Shown: piece after piece, positions 5,211 to 7,275 of the stretch
How the letters are laid out: every line of letters starts with the position of its first letter
Numbering within the stretch: the first letter of the stretch is position 1
Source of the DNA: Bacilli bacterium
Lineage (GTDB): Bacteria; Bacillota_I; Bacilli_A; RF39; UBA660
DNA: 7,275 nt
Direction of reading: 5' to 3'
Assembly (NCBI GenBank): GCA_900758495.1
Contig: CAAERO010000015.1
Location: 1 to 7,275 of the forward strand
Translations under genes and position numbers: made by a program
Notes under the pieces: generated by a model
The model's database searches: none
Seen by the model: only the letters and a program-made list of their open reading frames with translations
Told to the model about the DNA's origin: nothing

Positions 5211-5417
5211 TTGACTAGAATAATAATATATCTTTTAGGAATTCTATTTACTACTATCGGTATGTTTTATGTAATATGTTATACCAATCTTTTTACTTTT
5301 GGTTATTCTTTAAAAGAATATTTAATCTTTATGGTAACTCATTATAAAAATTATAGTTTATTACTAGGAATAATACTTCTTAGTATTTCTATTTATAGAA
5401 AGGATAAGAAAAAATGA
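5211..5417 (+). CDS. Small two-helix membrane protein of unknown function
   Basis: The protein is 68 aa from TTG 5211. An in-frame GTG at 5202 forms part of the AGGTGA ribosome-binding site (5200-5205), so TTG with six-base spacing is the better start. Two hydrophobic helices are visible: about 3-25 (RIIIYLLGILFTTIGMFYVI) and 45-62 (YSLLLGIILLSISIYR), joined by a loop with LKEYLIFMVTHYKNY. The tail is basic (RKDKKK), suggesting both ends are cytoplasmic. I do not recognise the family. Its stop overlaps the start of the next gene by four bases (ATGA), implying translational coupling with the YjbA-like protein. Confidence 0.78.
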   Translation: MTRIIIYLLGILFTTIGMFYVICYTNLFTFGYSLKEYLIFMVTHYKNYSLLLGIILLSISIYRKDKKK

Positions 5418-6061
5418 TTTATATTTATGATATTTTACTTAATTTAAAGAAGTATGAAGATAGCTGTGAATTTTATGAATGGCGTGAAAGTGATGAAGTA
5501 GAGCATATTAAAAAGATTCCATTATTTAAAGTATCTAAAACAATGATTGAAGACTTATTTACTAATAAAATACAAGTAGATACTAGCTTCCTTTTGAAAA
5601 TAAAGAATAAAGCTCTATGTTATTTTAATGGTGAAGTTAAAGAAATACCTTACGCTACACTTCTTTCTGATGGTAGAAAATGTTTTGCTTTAGAGTTTGA
5701 TAGTAAAGGTAACAGTAATTATAAAAGTACTCTTATAATAGATGAAGAAGAGGAAGTAATTGAAATGACAGAAGAATTAGTAGAGACAGTTATTAATTAT
5801 AAAAAAGAAAAACTAAATAGAAAGGAACTATATCTTACTAGAAAAGAACAACAAAATAGGATATTTCTTCTAAAGGAATTAGGGAGAATTAAAGACAAAG
5901 AAGAAGAGATATCTTATCTATATGAAGAATATTTTGAAGATGAATTAACTAATATAAAGGATAAATTTACAGTATTAAAAGAAAGTATTTATAAAGGAGA
6001 TAGTACTTATATCAATAATTTAAAGAAGTTCTTTTCTATTATGTCTAAGAAAAATGTATAA
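5414..6061 (+). CDS. YjbA/UPF0736 (DUF3603)-like protein of unknown function
   Basis: This 215-aa soluble protein has no signal peptide or membrane helix. The start ATG overlaps the upstream stop (ATGA), and AAAGGA at 5399-5404 can serve it. The N-terminal FYEWRESDEVEHIKKIPLFKV (20-40, in two parts) resembles the FHEWRKED...PLLKV segment of B. subtilis YjbA, and the later LTRKEQQNRIFLLKEL (141-156) resembles its LTRKERQLKQLMF segment, at similar relative positions. The rest is acidic and helical (EEEISYLYEEYFEDEL). It is shorter than YjbA (about 250 aa). The similarity is recalled, not computed. The family's function is unknown to me. Pairing with a small membrane protein and a lipoprotein suggests an envelope-linked role, which is inference only. 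Confidence 0.68.
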   Translation: MIYIYDILLNLKKYEDSCEFYEWRESDEVEHIKKIPLFKVSKTMIEDLFTNKIQVDTSFLLKIKNKALCYFNGEVKEIPYATLLSDGRKCFALEFDSKGNSNYKSTLIIDEEEEVIEMTEELVETVINYKKEKLNRKELYLTRKEQQNRIFLLKELGRIKDKEEEISYLYEEYFEDELTNIKDKFTVLKESIYKGDSTYINNLKKFFSIMSKKNV

Positions 6062-6100
6062 ATTTTCGTAATTAGTGTATGGTATTAAAAGGAGGAGAAT

Positions 6101-6631
6101 ATGAAGAAATTAATTATACTGATAAGTATTATCTTACTAACAGGGTGTACTGATATTATGAATACTCCATCTAGTAAGGTAGAAGAGTTTTTAGGAAAAT
6201 ATCAAACAATGGATACTTCTATCGTAAATGAACTTGATAATACTATTGAAGAAATGTCTGCTAGTGATAATTATAAAAAAGAATATAAAAGTCTTTTATT
6301 AAAGCAATATCAAAATTTATCTTATAAGATAAAAGATGAAAAGATAGATAATAATACTGCTAATGTAGAAGTAGAGGTAGAAGTTTTTGATTATTATAAT
6401 ACTTTAGAAAGAGTTAAAGAAGATATAGATAAGAATAGTGATGATTTTAAAGATGATAAGGATAAATCTAGTAAAGAAAAGATAGAAGAATATAAGATAA
6501 AGAAGTTAAAAGCTACTACTAATAAAACTAAGTATCAAATAATATTTACTCTTACTAAAAAAGATGGTAAATGGGCTTTAGATAAACTAAGTGATGATGA
6601 TATTAAAAAAATTCATGGTTTAATTGAATAA
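6101..6631 (+). CDS. Small lipoprotein of unknown function
   Basis: This 176-aa protein starts at ATG after a very strong AAAAGGAGGAG ribosome-binding site. Residues 1-15 are a lipoprotein signal peptide with lipobox L13-T-G-C16; C16 is the expected lipidated residue. The mature part starts with a helical region (SSKVEEFLGKYQTMDTSIVN), then YKSLLLKQYQNLSYKIKDEK, a beta strand NVEVEVEVFDYY, a highly charged stretch (about 115-135) and a final strand-helix pair (YQIIFTLTKKDGKWALDKLS). This order resembles the NTF2-like/DUF4878-type lipoproteins common in Firmicutes, an impression rather than a match. It follows the YjbA-like gene by 39 bases with no terminator, so co-transcription from the promoter near 5144 is likely. 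Confidence 0.8.
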   Translation: MKKLIILISIILLTGCTDIMNTPSSKVEEFLGKYQTMDTSIVNELDNTIEEMSASDNYKKEYKSLLLKQYQNLSYKIKDEKIDNNTANVEVEVEVFDYYNTLERVKEDIDKNSDDFKDDKDKSSKEKIEEYKIKKLKATTNKTKYQIIFTLTKKDGKWALDKLSDDDIKKIHGLIE

Positions 6632-6654
6632 TTTGGCAGTTGTTAAATGTCAAA
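6632..6654 (+). terminator. Weak hairpin after the lipoprotein gene
   Basis: TTTGGCA (6632-6638) pairs with TGTCAAA (6648-6654), seven pairs with one G-U, around a 9-nt loop, one base after the lipoprotein stop. No clear T run follows (TATTATGATATTATT), so termination is doubtful and readthrough into the G-tract leader is possible. Confidence 0.25.
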
Positions 6655-6668
6655 TATTATGATATTAT
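6640..6668 (+). promoter_or_regulatory. Candidate sigma-A promoter of the G-tract leader and second TasA-like gene
   Basis: TTGTTA (6640-6645; 4/6) is followed after 17 bp by TATTAT (6663-6668; 5/6). The start would be near 6675, giving a leader of about 210 nt before the TasA-like start at 6889, which contains a short ORF, the G9 run and a terminator hairpin. Confidence 0.45.
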
Positions 6669-6716
6669 TAAGATGTCAAGAATACTGATAAATGATAATA
6701 GAAAGTAGGTGTTAGT

Positions 6717-6821
6717 ATGTATCAAGAAACTCTAGTTAACTGTGAATTAACCTGGGGGGGGGTACTTACTAATTTAAATAAAAAATTCATTTTCTTTTGT
6801 CGTGGAATAAAGATAGATTAA
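6717..6821 (+). CDS. 34-codon leader ORF containing a G9 tract
   Basis: The ATG at 6717 has AGGTG (6707-6711) five bases upstream, the same arrangement as for gerM, rhodanese and rmuC here. The 34-aa product begins MYQETLVNCELTWGG and continues VLTNLNKKFIFFCRGIKID; no signal peptide or known family is seen. Codons TGG-GGG-GGG are made by the nine-G run (6754-6762). One G fewer brings TAA at 6775-6777; one more brings TAA at 6770-6772. The stop TAA (6819-6821) lies at the end of the left arm of the terminator at 6809-6852. Possible readings are a leader peptide controlling the terminator by ribosome position, a tiny true protein, or a chance ORF. Confidence 0.45.
   Translation: MYQETLVNCELTWGGVLTNLNKKFIFFCRGIKID
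6754..6762 (+). repeat. Homopolymeric tract of nine G
   Basis: Nine consecutive G residues occur in an AT-rich region. The longest other G run I see in the window is four. Runs of this length are known slippage sites in phase-variable genes of many bacteria. Because the run sits in a short ORF in front of a surface protein gene, it is a candidate contingency locus. A length or base error at this homopolymer is possible. Confidence 0.9.
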
Positions 6822-6852
6822 ATACTAATTATAGTATAAATCTATCTTTTTT
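6809..6852 (+). terminator. Strong terminator/attenuator hairpin before the second TasA-like gene
   Basis: An 11-bp perfect stem, AAAGATAGATT (6809-6819) with AATCTATCTTT (6839-6849), is extended after a small asymmetric bulge by ATACT (6822-6826) with AGTAT (6833-6837) around a 6-nt loop. Six T residues (6847-6852) follow. It ends 36 bases before the next start codon. It can be read as an ordinary terminator of the leader ORF or as an attenuator of the surface gene. Confidence 0.9.
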
Positions 6853-6888
6853 GTGTAAAACTAAAATGGAAAGAGTAGGTCATTAATA

Positions 6889-7275
6889 ATGAAGAATAAA
6901 AAGAAAGATTTAGTTTTAATATTAATAGTTTTTATTTTATTAATCGCAATAGTAGGAATCAGCTATGCAGCATTTAATTATGTAGGAACAGGCCAAAAGT
7001 TAAATACTATAACAACAGGAGCTATTTCTATGAATTATATTGAAAGTAGTAATATTATTTCAATGAATAATGCTCTACCGACAACAGATGCAACAGGAAA
7101 GAAAAGATTAAACACAGGAGAATACTTTGATTTCACAGTAAAGTCATCAATAAAAGGTAATACTGATATCAACTATGAGATAGTAGCAAAAGAAGAAAGT
7201 GGTAATACATTTGATGGAAAGAATATAAAGTTCTATCTAACAAAAGTTAATTCTGATGGAACAGAGGAAGAAGTA
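6889..7275 (+). CDS. TasA-like exported surface protein, 3' end cut by window edge
   Basis: An open frame of 129 codons without stop runs to the window end. ATG 6889 has GTAGGT (6875-6880) upstream; an earlier ATG at 6866 is closed by a stop. Residues 1-6 are basic (MKNKKK) and 7-25 are hydrophobic, followed by ISYAAFNYVGTG, resembling the GTYAYF(S/T)D-type cleavage region of SipW-dependent signal peptides. The exported part shows TGAISMNY (43-50), then PTTDATG (64-70), exactly aligned with PMTDSEG (64-70) of the TasA-like protein at 3025, and later NIKFYLTK against YIKYALVK. The two are therefore paralogues. It may be controlled by the leader with the G9 tract and hairpin just upstream. A surface or fibre role is inferred from the family. 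Confidence 0.75.
   Translation, partial: MKNKKKDLVLILIVFILLIAIVGISYAAFNYVGTGQKLNTITTGAISMNYIESSNIISMNNALPTTDATGKKRLNTGEYFDFTVKSSIKGNTDINYEIVAKEESGNTFDGKNIKFYLTKVNSDGTEEEV

Noticed and set aside
6754..6762. G-quadruplex at the G9 run
   Set aside because: A single G run with no further G tracts nearby cannot form an intramolecular quadruplex.
6734..6776. G9 run as a variable promoter spacer (TTAACC at 6747-6752, TAATTT at 6770-6775)
   Set aside because: The spacing of 17 is right, but the -10 matches only three of six positions, and any transcript would meet the strong terminator at 6809-6852 at once. The promoter at 6640-6668 fits better.

Overview
The window comes from a strongly AT-rich, endospore-forming Firmicute. 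It reads with the standard bacterial code: TGG is used for Trp and TGA only as stop. Ribosome-binding sites are AGGTG or AGGAGG types. Short intergenic gaps, compact rho-independent terminators and a GerE/SpoIIIAH/GerM set suggest a small-genome gut-type lineage of Bacilli or Erysipelotrichia-like organisms. That placement is inference; no taxonomic marker gene is present. Every gene is on the + strand.

Region 1 (1-1104): an inverted-repeat-rich flank, a housekeeping-type promoter, and a complete Rpn/PDDEXK-type nuclease ('recombination-promoting nuclease/putative transposase') with an 8-residue tandem repeat near its C-terminus, closed by a terminator.

Region 2 (about 1116-2983): a sporulation block made of three separately terminated units: spoIIIAH (mother-cell ring protein of the SpoIIIA-SpoIIQ channel), gerE (late mother-cell LuxR-type regulator) and gerM (two GerMN domains, needed for the same channel in B. 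subtilis). Candidate sigma-E and sigma-K -10 elements lie in front of spoIIIAH and gerE. SpoIIIAH stands alone here instead of ending a spoIIIA operon.

Region 3 (2973-5121): a TasA/camelysin-like exported protein with its own promoter and terminator, a small single-domain rhodanese, and rmuC with a near-consensus promoter and two successive terminators.

Region 4 (5144-6631): a probable three-gene operon of a 68-aa two-helix membrane protein, a YjbA/UPF0736 (DUF3603)-like cytosolic protein and a small lipoprotein.

Region 5 (6640-7275): the most unusual part. A promoter-like element is followed by a 34-codon ORF with a good ribosome-binding site. The ORF carries a run of nine G residues, the only G run longer than four that I see in the window. 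Its stop codon lies in the left arm of a strong terminator hairpin, and 36 nt beyond the hairpin begins a second TasA-like surface protein, cut by the window edge. Only the G9 (modulo 3) length keeps the small ORF open as far as the hairpin; one G more or one fewer gives a stop within 15 nt. This suggests, but does not prove, a slippage-driven attenuation switch in front of a surface protein gene. A sequencing or assembly error in the G run must be excluded first.
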